Shown here in pieces: positions 1-7,850 of a stretch of DNA of 64,000 nucleotides; positions within the stretch are counted from its first letter, which is position 1, and each line of letters begins with the position of its first letter. The notes beneath the pieces are model-generated. The model was not told the origin of the DNA, ran no database searches, and worked only from the letters and a program-made list of their open reading frames with translations. The position numbers were made by a program, and so were the translations under genes. Location: assembly GCF_003001995.1 (NCBI RefSeq), contig NZ_PVNB01000005.1, forward strand, positions 148,204 to 212,203, in the 5' to 3' direction. The stretch comes from Orenia metallireducens. GTDB lineage: Bacteria > Bacillota > Halanaerobiia > Halobacteroidales > Halobacteroidaceae.

Positions 1-289
1 TAGGGTAGATTTTATACCCTTCATCTTCTAACTCTTTTAATACTTCTATACCAATGTGTTCAAACTCATAAGTTATAACATCAGCTTTATTGGCCAACTC
101 TCTAATAGCCTCTTCATCATCAAAATCAGCAACAATATGCTCATCAGCTATACTATGAGCAGGACAGTTTTTGGTTGGGTCTAAAATTATGATCTTAAAA
201 TCCATTTTCTTAGCTTCTAAAATCATCATCTTCCCTAGCTGTCCACCACCGATAATTCCTATCTTCTGCTTAGTTGGATCTTTAGACAC
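1..289 (-). CDS. purK: N5-carboxyaminoimidazole ribonucleotide synthase, 5' part only
   Basis: Reading the minus strand from GTG at 289 gives an open frame to the window edge (about 96 codons), too truncated to be a full gene. The start is preceded by GAGGTG five bases upstream. The N-terminus has a Rossmann-like GIIGGGQLGKMM motif, then ILDPTKNCPA and YEFEHI, typical of PurK, the ATP-grasp enzyme that carboxylates AIR in purine synthesis. It follows purD on the same strand after about 120 bp, so both could be read from the riboswitch-controlled purD promoter. The C-terminal ATP-grasp part is outside the window. PurK is favoured over PurT because of the short glycine loop and the YEFEH segment. 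Confidence 0.85.
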   Translation of the reverse strand, partial: MSKDPTKQKIGIIGGGQLGKMMILEAKKMDFKIIILDPTKNCPAHSIADEHIVADFDDEEAIRELANKADVITYEFEHIGIEVLKELEDEGYKIYP

Positions 290-311
290 TTTAACACCTC
301 ACTTTATATAT

Positions 312-409
312 AGTAACGAGTGACAGGTAACAGGTGACGAGTAAAGAAAGAAAACTAATAATAGTCATTATTAAAAACTTATCACCCGTTACTCGTCACT
401 TGTCACTGC
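312..409. repeat. intergenic imperfect hairpin made of iterated words
   Basis: Between purK and purD, variants of the word GTGACGAGTAA are repeated in the left arm (about 312-344). They reappear inverted in the right arm (about 382-408), separated by an AT-rich loop. It belongs to the same style of element as those near 1863, 4765, 9420, 21971, 23133 and 34247. It could attenuate read-through from purD into purK, but that is inference. Confidence 0.5.
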
Positions 410-1674
410 TATTTAATTGCTTTAGCTCCAATATCAGTTCTATAATGAGCATCAGCAAAATCTATCTTCTTAACCCCTTCATAAGCCCTATCAATAGTCG
501 CTTGGTATCCATTACCTAAGGCAGTTACTCCTAACACCCGTCCGCCTGCCGTTACTAACTTGTCATCTTTAAAGTCTGTCCCTGCTTGGAAGACTATAAT
601 ATCTTCAGCTTCAGCTTCTTTTATACCACTAATCTCTTTTCCTTTCTCATAAGCAACTGGATATCCACCAGAAGCCATAATTACACATACACTTGTCTGA
701 TTTAACCACTCAATACCAACATCTTCTAATCTATCTTCGATTATTGCTTCTATAATATCTACTAAATCATTCTTTAATAGAGGTAATACTACCTCTGCCT
801 CTGGATCACCAAAACGAACATTATATTCTATAACCTTTACTTCTCCATCTACAATCATCAATCCACTATAGAGAACACCTTTAAAAGTAATACCTTCTTT
901 CTTTAAACCTTCAATAGTTGGTACTAGAATCTCTTCATAAACCTTTGCCATTAGTTCCTCTGTAGCTATCGGTGCTGGAGCATATGCCCCCATTCCTCCT
1001 GTATTAGGACCTTTATCTCCATCATAAGCGGGCTTATGATCTTGAGACGGAATCATTGGAACAATAGTCTCTCCATCAGTAAAAGCTAAGACCGTTGCTT
1101 CTTCTCCAGCTAAGAACTCTTCAACTACGATTCGCTCTCCAGCCTCGCCAAACTTCTCATTGACCATAATCTCCTCTACAGCTCTAACAGCTTCATCTAC
1201 ATTTTGAGCAACAATTACTCCCTTACCTGCTGCTAACCCTTCAGCCTTGACTACAATAGGAGCTCCTTCTTTCTTAATATAATCAATAGCTTCTTTAGCA
1301 TCAGCAAAACTTTCATACTTTGCCGTAGGAATATCATATTTCTTCATAAAGTCTTTAGAAAATACTTTACTACCTTCTAACTGAGCAGCTGCTTTATTAG
1401 GTCCAAAAACCTTTAATCCTTCAGCTTCAAAGGCATCAACAATTCCTACTACTAAAGGAGCTTCTGGTCCAACTACTGTTAAATCAATTTTTTCTTCTTT
1501 ACAGAATTTAATTAGTCTATCAATATCAGTTGCCTCTATCTCTATATTTTCAGCTAAATCTGCTGTTCCAGCATTACCTGGGGCTACATATATCTTCTCT
1601 ACTCTCTCACTCTGTTTTAACTTCCAAACTAAAGCATGTTCACGACCGCCGTTACCTACAACTAATATCTTCAT
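409..1674 (-). CDS. purD: phosphoribosylamine-glycine ligase (GARS)
   Basis: Second step of de novo purine synthesis, joining phosphoribosylamine and glycine with ATP. At 421 residues it has the normal family length. The N-terminal nucleotide-fold motif GNGGREHALVWKL is at about residues 7-19. An ATP-grasp region follows, with VVKAEGLAAGKGV around 140-155 and the GPNTGGMGAYAP signature near 220-235, then an RFGDPE segment. The ATG at 1674 has GGAGGG just upstream. It is the first gene after the tandem guanine/PRPP riboswitch at 1751-2068, so its expression should respond to guanine and PRPP. It is followed by purK on the same strand. Nothing in the protein looks damaged. Confidence 0.98.
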   Translation of the reverse strand: MKILVVGNGGREHALVWKLKQSERVEKIYVAPGNAGTADLAENIEIEATDIDRLIKFCKEEKIDLTVVGPEAPLVVGIVDAFEAEGLKVFGPNKAAAQLEGSKVFSKDFMKKYDIPTAKYESFADAKEAIDYIKKEGAPIVVKAEGLAAGKGVIVAQNVDEAVRAVEEIMVNEKFGEAGERIVVEEFLAGEEATVLAFTDGETIVPMIPSQDHKPAYDGDKGPNTGGMGAYAPAPIATEELMAKVYEEILVPTIEGLKKEGITFKGVLYSGLMIVDGEVKVIEYNVRFGDPEAEVVLPLLKNDLVDIIEAIIEDRLEDVGIEWLNQTSVCVIMASGGYPVAYEKGKEISGIKEAEAEDIIVFQAGTDFKDDKLVTAGGRVLGVTALGNGYQATIDRAYEGVKKIDFADAHYRTDIGAKAIK

Positions 1675-1703
1675 CTAATCCCTCCATATTTATATAAATT
1701 TAT

Positions 1704-1719
1704 AGTTTCACGTGAAACA
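1704..1719. promoter_or_regulatory. parS-like ParB site upstream of purD
   Basis: The 16-mer AGTTTCACGTGAAACA matches the canonical Firmicute parS palindrome TGTTTCACGTGAAACA at 15 of 16 positions, with a perfect CACGTG core. It lies in the purD leader between the terminator and the ribosome binding site. It is one of three such sites in the window (also 37228 and 37628), as expected near oriC where parS sites cluster. Confidence 0.75.
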
Positions 1720-1750
1720 TTTAGGTTCTTTTATTCTCCTTTAAACATAG

Positions 1751-1809
1751 AAAAGCCCAGACAGGGAACCTCTACTAACTAAGAGTAGAACCTCCCCGCC
1801 TGGGCTTTT
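1751..1809 (-). terminator. intrinsic terminator of the purD riboswitch
   Basis: The transcript has AAAAGCCCAG pairing with CTGGGCTTTT, with an extended inner stem that includes the GCGGGGAGG element and its partner. The loop is around TTAGTTA. The 5' arm coincides with the conserved 3' end of the PRPP aptamer, so ligand binding to the aptamer and terminator formation are mutually exclusive. That is the expected layout of a PRPP ON switch. Confidence 0.85.
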
Positions 1810-1994
1810 ATCCCTTCGGTGTAATAACTGAGCATCTGTACCGCTTGGACCAGCCACAAAAGCAGTTTACAGTTTACAATTTACAATTTACAGTTAAATT
1901 TAAAACATCAAGTTCTAAGAACTTAATTTTAAGATTTTAACTGTACACTGTACACTATCAACTATACACTGTCCTAGTGCGGAACCCTAGGTAC
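1789..1994 (-). promoter_or_regulatory. PRPP riboswitch aptamer (ykkC subtype 2b-like) with inserted hairpin
   Basis: The minus-strand RNA carries the ykkC hallmarks in order: CUAGGGUUCCG at about 1994-1981, GCUGGUCCAAGCGGUACAG near 1855-1840, ACACCGAAGGGAUAAAAGCC near 1822-1806, then GGCGGGGAGG. Subtype 2b (PRPP) rather than guanidine or ppGpp is inferred from the guanine aptamer directly upstream and the purine gene downstream. This is the known tandem arrangement in front of purine genes. A 109-nt repeat hairpin (1863-1971) splits the conserved core and probably extends a peripheral stem. Confidence 0.82.
1863..1971 (-). repeat. long imperfect hairpin inside the PRPP aptamer
   Basis: Seen as RNA, about 36 nt of iterated AGUGUACAGU-like words pair imperfectly with iterated GUAAAUUGUAAACUG-like words. 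The inner stem has AAGUUC and GAACUU around a short loop. G-U wobbles and a few mismatches break the pairing. The arms resemble the words of the intergenic element at 9420-9563. Confidence 0.7.
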
Positions 1995-1999
1995 ACTTC

Positions 2000-2068
2000 C
2001 CTCATAGTCAGGTAGTTTACGGCCACCTGGTAGATACTTGTAAGCCCTATTCTTACACTTATATGAGG
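2000..2068 (-). promoter_or_regulatory. guanine (purine) riboswitch aptamer
   Basis: The 69-nt minus-strand element has P1 arms CCUCAUA and UAUGAGG and the conserved AGUAUCUACC. It also has GGCCGUAAACUACC and GACUAUGAGG of the xpt-type purine aptamer. The specificity base in the GACUAU segment is C, so it should bind guanine or hypoxanthine, not adenine. It sits directly upstream of the PRPP aptamer and shares its single terminator, giving a two-input switch on purD. Confidence 0.93.
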
Positions 2069-2090
2069 CATATTCGACTATTCTAGTCAT

Positions 2091-2119
2091 ATAATAACAA
2101 ACTAAAAGATTTTAGTCAA
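2091..2119 (-). promoter_or_regulatory. sigma-A-type promoter for the riboswitch/purD transcript
   Basis: On the minus strand TTGACT (2119-2114) is separated by 17 bases from TATTAT (2096-2091). The guanine aptamer begins about 23 bases downstream of the -10 element. The purB promoter and the distal pflB promoter use the same pair of hexamers. Confidence 0.75.
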
Positions 2120-2167
2120 CATAAATCCGAATAATTAAGAATAATATAAAGATAAAATTCGATATTA

Positions 2168-2197
2168 AAAGGAAGCCTATATTATAGACTTCCTTTC
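2168..2197 (-). terminator. hairpin terminator after the beta-barrel gene
   Basis: AAGGAAG and CTTCCTT arms with a TATA-rich loop lie 40 bases past the stop of the 2238 gene. A U-rich stretch follows in the minus direction. Confidence 0.6.
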
Positions 2198-2237
2198 AAG
2201 TGCAGTAAATTAAGTAAATATATAATTATTATCTAAA

Positions 2238-2645
2238 TTAAAAACGATAAGAAAGACTAAGTCTAGCACCATATAGACCTATAGCACCACCAGCTGTCCA
2301 AAAATTCCCCTCTTCATTGGGAGTAAATATATAATCCCTACCAACTTCAACATAAGGTATTATTAATAAAATTGTACCCCATCCCCAATATGGATTGAAC
2401 TGTCCTACTCTCAATCCAAGCTCAAAATAATTTTTTTGACTATATCCTAAAGCTAAATTAAATCCTTTATAAACAGTAATCAGTTCTTCTTCATTTCGTT
2501 TAGCCCAACCAACATGGGGAAGATCCAATCCAATCATCATTTCTGCATTTGCACTGGCATACTTAACTTCTTCAACTCTAGCAACAATATTCATTAAAAA
2601 TAGAGTAACTAGAACTATAATTATAAATAATAAGCTTTTCTTTAT
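2238..2645 (-). CDS. small exported protein, probable outer-membrane beta-barrel
   Basis: No named family is recognised. From the first ATG (2594) the product has 118 residues, but that start has no ribosome binding site. AGGAGGG lies further upstream, and the frame is open from there through a classic signal sequence: (I)KKSLLFIIIVLVTLFLMN. The only codon at correct spacing is ATA at 2645, so either a rare start codon is used or the true start was mutated. The mature part alternates polar and hydrophobic residues, with many Gly, Tyr and Trp. It ends in GLYGARLSLSYRF, a final amphipathic strand with terminal Phe as in outer-membrane beta-barrel proteins. About 100 residues is short for a barrel; it may be a fragment or an oligomeric barrel. 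Confidence 0.6.
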   Translation of the reverse strand: MKKSLLFIIIVLVTLFLMNIVARVEEVKYASANAEMMIGLDLPHVGWAKRNEEELITVYKGFNLALGYSQKNYFELGLRVGQFNPYWGWGTILLIIPYVEVGRDYIFTPNEEGNFWTAGGAIGLYGARLSLSYRF

Positions 2646-2952
2646 CTTAAAAATCCCTCCTATGAATTCATCTTATATGTATTAAATAGATTCATATGAA
2701 ATTATAACAAATTAATTAGGAACAGTTAAGTAAATCAGCTATTTCCCTTCTATCCCCTCTTAAATTTAGCTATAATTGATTTGCTTCCCTTTTGAATTAA
2801 ACTAGTATAATGCATATACATAATAAAATATAAACTCATAATTATCTAATGATTTATTTTTTAAGCTATTATCAAACACTCACATAAGTACTAATACCCA
2901 GCAAAATAACTTTAAAGACAGATATTTTTAAATCTGCCTTTAATCTAAAACT
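2646..2952. other. AT-rich intergenic region
   Basis: It lies between the barrel gene leader and the lipoprotein gene. Apart from the terminator at 2914-2941 nothing structured was recognised. No open frame with a ribosome binding site was found. Confidence 0.5.
2914..2941 (-). terminator. terminator of the lipoprotein gene
   Basis: AAAGACAGAT and AATCTGCCTTT form a hairpin 12 bases beyond the stop of the 2953 gene. Confidence 0.7.
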
Positions 2953-3813
2953 CTACTTAGCTTCATCTAATTCTTTCAATTTTTGTAAAATCAACTCTCC
3001 CTTAACCTTTATAACCTCTTTTTTCTGCTCTTTAACTGCCTGTTCCAGATCTTCCACTGCTTTGTTCAACTCTTTAACTTTACTTTTCATCTTCTGATCT
3101 TTTTCAAATTTAAGCTCTATCTGTGGTAATAGTTCCTTAATTTTATCTATATCTTCTATTTGCTTATCAATGTTATTCTCGGTGTCAGTTAGAAAACTAA
3201 GATACATTATATCTCTAGTATAAGCTTCTACCTTTTTTAAGAGAGTTTTAATCTTGGCATTATAATTACTATATAATTCTGCTATTTCTAAATTAAATTG
3301 ATTTATCTTTAATAAAGTAGCAAGTAATTTTTCATCATTTGATATCTCTGTTAAATCATTCAATTCTCCTTCTATAGAATTTATCTTCTGCTTATCTATT
3401 AACTCTTCGCTCTCATAACTATTCCAATTTTGATGTAAGCTTTTAATCTCTTTATTAACCTTCTCCCAACTTTCAGTTAAAGTCTTCTCTAAATCCTTCA
3501 TCTTTTTTTCATTATTACTCGAGTCTTGATTTGCCTTTGATTCATCCTTTTTAGAACTCTTATTCTGAGAGTTATCTTGATTAGATTTGCTCTCTTTATC
3601 TTTTGATTTCTTCTCTTCTTGTACCTTCTCATAACCTTCTTCTAGCTTAGTGATAATCTTTTCAACACTCATATTGATATCTGTCAAAGAATTTGGAGGA
3701 GAGCTCTGATTACCCTTACTCTCTTTATTTTCTTCTTGCTTTCCACTACATCCCACCAATTGAATGAAAACTAGACTTATAATTAAGAATAATAATACTC
3801 TTCTTATCTTCAT
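2953..3813 (-). CDS. coiled-coil lipoprotein of unknown function
   Basis: The function is not recognised. The ATG at 3813 is chosen because AGGAG sits eight bases upstream; the GTG three codons earlier overlaps that signal. The signal peptide ends in a lipobox, QLVGC, so the protein should be a lipid-anchored extracytoplasmic protein. It continues with a low-complexity linker rich in Lys, Glu, Ser, Asn and Gln to about residue 105. A long helical, heptad-like region then runs to the end, with KELNKAVEDLEQAVKEQKKE near the C-terminus. It stands alone between two terminators. Charge-rich coiled-coil lipoproteins of this type are common in diderm Firmicutes, but no role can be assigned. Confidence 0.8.
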   Translation of the reverse strand: MKIRRVLLFLIISLVFIQLVGCSGKQEENKESKGNQSSPPNSLTDINMSVEKIITKLEEGYEKVQEEKKSKDKESKSNQDNSQNKSSKKDESKANQDSSNNEKKMKDLEKTLTESWEKVNKEIKSLHQNWNSYESEELIDKQKINSIEGELNDLTEISNDEKLLATLLKINQFNLEIAELYSNYNAKIKTLLKKVEAYTRDIMYLSFLTDTENNIDKQIEDIDKIKELLPQIELKFEKDQKMKSKVKELNKAVEDLEQAVKEQKKEVIKVKGELILQKLKELDEAK

Positions 3814-3911
3814 TCTTGCCACTCCTAATCAACTATTTTTCTTTAGTATAATACTAATGCTAATTTAATATTCAAAATAGATAAGATCGTAATAAGTAAC
3901 AAATCACAAAA

Positions 3912-3940
3912 AATCAGGCAGCCTGTCAGGCTGCCTGATT
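3912..3940 (-). terminator. terminator of pflA
   Basis: A strong GC-rich hairpin, AATCAGGCAGCCTG against CAGGCTGCCTGATT, lies eight bases past the pflA stop and is followed by T-rich sequence on the minus strand. Confidence 0.9.
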
Positions 3941-3947
3941 AATATAT

Positions 3948-4682
3948 CTATTTAACTACAGTATTGATTCCTTTATTAATAAATATCTCTTTAAACTCTT
4001 CCATCTTCTCTCCACTAGGAGGTTCAACATCCTTTAATTCATAATCTAATCCAATTGTCTCCCACTTATGAACCCCTAATTGATGATAAGAAATTAACTC
4101 AACCTTTTCCAGATTATCTAGTGGTGCTAATAACTCAGTTAACTTCTCTATATACTCTATCTTATCATTGATACCAGGTACAACTACATGCCTAACCCAA
4201 AAACTCTTACCTCTCTCTTCTAACAAATTCAAAATATCCAAAATTTTCTGATTACTAACACCTGTTAACTCCTGATGTTCAATATCATCTATATGCTTAA
4301 TATCAAGCAAGACTAAATCAGTATAGGGCAATAACTTCTCAAATTTATCCTTATCAACATATCCAGAAGTATCTAATGCAGTGTGAATATCTTCCTCTTT
4401 ACATCTCTTTAATAATTCTAAGACAAAATCTATTTGTAGAGTTGGCTCACCACCTGAAATAGTTATCCCACCCTTAGACCTACTAATAAAAGGTTTACAC
4501 CTTAATATCTTATTCATTAATTCTTCTACTTCTACCTCTTGACCATCGGTCATACACCAAGTATCTGGATTATGGCAGTATTTACATCTAAGAGGACATC
4601 CTTGAGTAAAAACAACATACCTAATTCCAGGACCATCTTGAGTTCCCAAACTTTCAACTGAATGAATCCAACCTTTTGCCAT
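3948..4682 (-). CDS. pflA: pyruvate formate-lyase activating enzyme
   Basis: A radical SAM enzyme that abstracts hydrogen from the catalytic glycine of PflB. The start at 4682 is set by AGGAGGG six bases upstream; the earlier ATG in frame lacks a signal. That gives 244 residues, normal for the family. The CxxxCxxC cluster motif GCPLRCKYCHNP places Cys at residues 29, 33 and 36. TISGGEPTLQ near residue 80 is the SAM-binding glycine-rich region. It is downstream of pflB on the same strand but 320 bp away, with a perfect hairpin after pflB and a nested repeat element between. It may therefore have its own promoter. Confidence 0.97.
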   Translation of the reverse strand: MAKGWIHSVESLGTQDGPGIRYVVFTQGCPLRCKYCHNPDTWCMTDGQEVEVEELMNKILRCKPFISRSKGGITISGGEPTLQIDFVLELLKRCKEEDIHTALDTSGYVDKDKFEKLLPYTDLVLLDIKHIDDIEHQELTGVSNQKILDILNLLEERGKSFWVRHVVVPGINDKIEYIEKLTELLAPLDNLEKVELISYHQLGVHKWETIGLDYELKDVEPPSGEKMEEFKEIFINKGINTVVK

Positions 4683-4753
4683 TATAATCCCTCCTCTTTT
4701 TATAATCATCTGATTTTTAGCTCAAAGCTTAATGTAACACTATATGGGCATAT

Positions 4754-4892
4754 TGCGACAGTTTTGCTACTAGCTTATAGCTACTGGTTATTAGCTAAGA
4801 CCTTAAAAGCTAAAGGCTAGAAGCTAGCAGCGGATTTATCACAAAGGGCTGGTTTTTAGCCCTGAAGGAGTAGCTAATAAAAAAGTGTCGCA
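4754..4892. repeat. nested inverted repeat element between pflB and pflA
   Basis: Outer arms TGCGACA (4754-4760) and TGTCGCA (4886-4892) enclose an imperfect hairpin (4765-4830) built of TAGCTAC/GCTAGC words. A small AGGGCTGG..TAGCCCT hairpin follows. The size and outer arms resemble a small non-coding repeat unit. Confidence 0.5.
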
Positions 4893-4954
4893 CTTTCATT
4901 ATTAAGTCTAACTTTAAATCACAATATTTATAAACATAAAAATCATAAAAAGAA

Positions 4955-4983
4955 ATTAGGAGATGAATAATTCATCTCCTAAT
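4955..4983 (-). terminator. terminator of pflB
   Basis: A near-perfect palindrome of 14-base arms reading ATTAGGAGATGAAT lies 21 bases past the pflB stop. CTTTTTATG follows on the minus strand. Confidence 0.85.
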
Positions 4984-5004
4984 TCTTTAATGAAATCTAT
5001 TCAA

Positions 5005-7221
5005 TTACATACTCTTATGGAAAGTACGTGCAATTACCTCTTGTTGTTGCTCTGGAGTCAATCTAATAAAGTTTACAGCATATCCAGAAACTCTAATAGT
5101 TAATTGTGGATACTTCTCTGGATGATCTACTGCATCTAATAATGTTTCACGCTGTAGTACGTTCACATTTAAGTGATGAGCATCTTGATCAAAGTATCCA
5201 TCTAAGATAGATACCAAGTTGTTAACTTGCTCTTCTTCATCAGAACCTAATGCTTTAGGAACGATTGAGAAAGTATTTGAGATACCATCTTGACAATAAT
5301 CATATGGTATCTTAGCTACAGAGTTTAAGGATGCAACTGCACCAGAAGTATCACGTCCATGCATTGGATTCGCACCTGGAGCAAATGGCTCTCCTGCTTT
5401 ACGTCCATCAGGAGTAGAACCTGTCTTTTTACCATAAACTACATTAGATGTAATTGTTAAGACAGACATTGAGTGTTTAGCATCTCTATATAACTTGTGC
5501 TTCTGTAATTTAGTCATGAATCTCTTAACAACCTCTACAGCTAATTCATCTACACGGTCATCATCATTACCATATTTAGGGAAGTCCCCTTCAATCTCAA
5601 AGTCAACAATAATTCCTTCTTCATTCTTAATAGGTTTAACTTTAGCATATTTGATAGCACTTAAGGAGTCAGCAATAATTGATAATCCTGCTACACCAAA
5701 TCCCATAATTCTTCCTACTTCACTATCATGTAATGCCATCTGTACAGCTTCATAAGCGTACTTGTCATGCATATAGTGAATGATATTTAAAGCATCTACA
5801 TACTGTTCTGTCAACCAATCTAAGAATCTATCAAATTGATCCATTACTTTATTAAACTCTAAAACCTCTCCAGTATAAGGAGTAAATTCTGGTCCTACTT
5901 GTACTCCACTCTTCTCATCCCGTCCACCATTTAAGGCATAAAGTAATGTTTTAGGTAAGTTACATCTAGCTCCAAAATATTGAATCTCTTTACCAGAATC
6001 CATCGCAGATACGCAGCATGCAATACCGTAGTCATCACCAAAATTAGGTCTCATAATACAATCATTCTCATACTGAACAGAACTTGTATCTTTAGATACT
6101 TTAGCGCAGAATTTCTTAAACCCTTCTGGCATTCTTTCAGACCATAGCACTGTTAAATTTGGTTCTGGAGCAGGTCCTAAGTTATACAATGTATTTAAAA
6201 TTCTAAAGCTTGTTTTAGTTACTAATGGACGACCATCAATACCCATTCCACCAACTACTAGAGTTACCCAAAGTGGATCTCCACTGAATAAATCATTATA
6301 CCCTGGTGTTCTTAATTGACGGGCTAATCTTAATTTAACTACAAAGTCATCAACTAACTCTTGAGCTTCTGTTTCAGTTAAATTACCTGCTGCAATATCA
6401 TTTTCGATATAGATATCAAAGAATTCAGCTACTCTACCTAAGGACATTGCAGCACCATTGTTCTCTTGGATAGCTGCTAAGTATCCCATATAAGTCCATT
6501 GAATTGCTTCATAAGCATTCTCAGCTGGACGACCTAAGTCTAATCCGTAAGTCTCCCCTAATCCTTTTAATTTCTTTAAAGCTCTGATTTGATCAGATAT
6601 CTCTTCTCTTAGACGAATAACCTCTTCAGTCATTGGTCCAGTTAAATGAGCTTTATCCTCTTGTTTAGCTTCAATTAACTTATCTATACCATATAAAGCT
6701 ATTCTTCTATAATCACCGATAATTCTTCCACGTCCATAAGCATCTGGTAAACCAGTGATTACACCAGAACGACGAATCTCTCTTAATTGAGAGTTGTATA
6801 CATCAAATACACCATCATTATGAGTCTTTCTATAGGTAGTAAAGATCTCCTTAATCTTATCATTTACTTCATAGCCATAAGCTTCAGCAGCTTGATTGGC
6901 CATTCTGATTCCACCATAAACATTTAAAGTTCTCTTCAATGGTGCATCAGTCTGTAATCCAACAATCTTCTCTAACTCCTTGTCTATATACCCTGCATCA
7001 TAAGCATTTATGTCAGCTACTGTATCAACATCAACGTCTAAAACTCCACCATTTTCAATCTCTTTCCAGATTAACTCAGAACACTTTTCCCAAACCTTTG
7101 TAGTTCTTTCAGTTGGACCTGCTAAAAAAGAGTCATCACCTTCATAGGTCGTATAATTCTTTTGGACAAAATCCCTAACATCAATCTCTTGTTTCCATTT
7201 ACCACTCTTGAAATTAGCCAT
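5005..7221 (-). CDS. pflB: formate C-acetyltransferase (pyruvate formate-lyase)
   Basis: Converts pyruvate and CoA to acetyl-CoA and formate, the central anaerobic step of mixed fermentation. The 738 residues match the family. The adjacent catalytic cysteines are in [12 protein letters not shown], near residue 405. The radical glycine is in RVSGYAVNF at Gly713, close to the C-terminus. The ATG at 7221 follows AAAGGGGGAT. Two promoters, each followed by a Fur-like box, lie at 7272-7325 and 7486-7537, and a ZTP riboswitch with terminator lies further upstream at 7713-7828. PflA, its activase, is the next gene. Glycerol dehydratase-type paralogues are excluded by the close match to true Pfl motifs. 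Confidence 0.98.
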   Translation of the reverse strand: MANFKSGKWKQEIDVRDFVQKNYTTYEGDDSFLAGPTERTTKVWEKCSELIWKEIENGGVLDVDVDTVADINAYDAGYIDKELEKIVGLQTDAPLKRTLNVYGGIRMANQAAEAYGYEVNDKIKEIFTTYRKTHNDGVFDVYNSQLREIRRSGVITGLPDAYGRGRIIGDYRRIALYGIDKLIEAKQEDKAHLTGPMTEEVIRLREEISDQIRALKKLKGLGETYGLDLGRPAENAYEAIQWTYMGYLAAIQENNGAAMSLGRVAEFFDIYIENDIAAGNLTETEAQELVDDFVVKLRLARQLRTPGYNDLFSGDPLWVTLVVGGMGIDGRPLVTKTSFRILNTLYNLGPAPEPNLTVLWSERMPEGFKKFCAKVSKDTSSVQYENDCIMRPNFGDDYGIACCVSAMDSGKEIQYFGARCNLPKTLLYALNGGRDEKSGVQVGPEFTPYTGEVLEFNKVMDQFDRFLDWLTEQYVDALNIIHYMHDKYAYEAVQMALHDSEVGRIMGFGVAGLSIIADSLSAIKYAKVKPIKNEEGIIVDFEIEGDFPKYGNDDDRVDELAVEVVKRFMTKLQKHKLYRDAKHSMSVLTITSNVVYGKKTGSTPDGRKAGEPFAPGANPMHGRDTSGAVASLNSVAKIPYDYCQDGISNTFSIVPKALGSDEEEQVNNLVSILDGYFDQDAHHLNVNVLQRETLLDAVDHPEKYPQLTIRVSGYAVNFIRLTPEQQQEVIARTFHKSM

Positions 7222-7271
7222 TGTAATCCCCCTTTAGCTTATATTCTTATCTAATTTTATATGATTAAAAA

Positions 7272-7286
7272 TGATAATAATTATCG
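7272..7286. promoter_or_regulatory. Fur/PerR-like operator at the proximal pflB promoter
   Basis: TGATAATAATTATCG matches the 7-1-7 Fur consensus TGATAATNATTATCA at 14 of 15 positions. It lies just downstream of the proximal -10 element, where binding would block transcription. Which Fur-family protein binds is not visible here. Confidence 0.55.
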
Positions 7287-7296
7287 TTACGAACAA

Positions 7297-7325
7297 ATTA
7301 TAACATATTGTGATTATAATTTCAA
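7297..7325 (-). promoter_or_regulatory. proximal pflB promoter
   Basis: Minus-strand TTGAAA (7325-7320), a 17-base spacer and TATAAT (7302-7297), about 75 bases upstream of the pflB start codon. Confidence 0.7.
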
Positions 7326-7485
7326 TCAATTCACTAATTATTAATAATGAATCTCTTTATCAAATCTCTCATAACTAATATTATCATGCTTTCCATAAAT
7401 AAACTGTTAGCTATATCACACTTATTATTTAAGGTTTTATTATTTAATATTATATTGTTAAAAACTTATCGCTTCTTTCTAGTAA

Positions 7486-7537
7486 TGATAACTATTTATC
7501 TTGTTTAAATAATAACATAAGCCATTTTTATAGTCAA
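7486..7537 (-). promoter_or_regulatory. distal pflB promoter with a second Fur-like box
   Basis: Minus-strand TTGACT (7537-7532), 17 bases, then TATTAT (7514-7509). The imperfect box TGATAACTATTTATC (7486-7500) follows immediately. The arrangement repeats that of the proximal promoter. Confidence 0.5.
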
Positions 7538-7712
7538 TTAAATTAATTTTTTAGTGAAAACATAAAATTTTCACACAATTCAAACTTAAATAACAACTTC
7601 AAGAACACTTTTTATGTTATTTATTTATCAAGGTTCAACTTGAATAAAGTAAAAAGTGAGCTTTGAACTCATAATAAAACTTAATAGCAACTAGCTTTGG
7701 GGAATTTTTAAC

Positions 7713-7763
7713 AAAAAATAAACCCACCTGAATAATGACTGATAACTTCATTATCCAGGCGGG
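7713..7763 (-). terminator. terminator overlapping the ZTP riboswitch
   Basis: In the minus-strand RNA, CCCGCCUGGAUAAUGA pairs with UCAUUAUUCAGGUGGG and is followed by UUUAUUUUUU. Its 5' arm is the CCGCCUGG element required by the aptamer pseudoknot, so folding of aptamer and terminator is exclusive. Confidence 0.88.
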
Positions 7764-7828
7764 CGACTTTAAAATAGATTATACTCCCCCATGGTTAATT
7801 CCATGCTTTCCGCCAGTCGTATAATCCT
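7754..7828 (-). promoter_or_regulatory. ZTP (pfl motif) riboswitch
   Basis: The minus-strand RNA shows P1 arms GAUUAUAC and GUAUAAUC, the conserved CGACUGGCGGAAAGC and a CAUGG..CCAUG hairpin leading into GGGGGAG. After a linker comes GUCGCCCGCCUGG. These are the signature parts of the pfl motif, which senses ZTP/ZMP, an alarmone of folate shortage, and controls one-carbon and formate genes. The only downstream gene on this strand is pflB, about 490 bases further on. A promoter at 7851-7879 precedes it. Confidence 0.9.
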
Positions 7829-7850
7829 CTTTATATTCTTTTATATTTCT

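Noticed and set aside
334..519. Plus-strand ORF over the purK-purD gap
   Set aside because: It covers a repeat hairpin and the end of purD, and has no family resemblance or initiation signal.
4754..4892. tRNA or riboswitch in the pflB-pflA gap
   Set aside because: The folding is explained by iterated-word inverted repeats; no cloverleaf or known aptamer core was found.
5100..5125. A further parS-like GTTTCACG in pflB
   Set aside because: Only the left half matches; the CACGTG core is missing.
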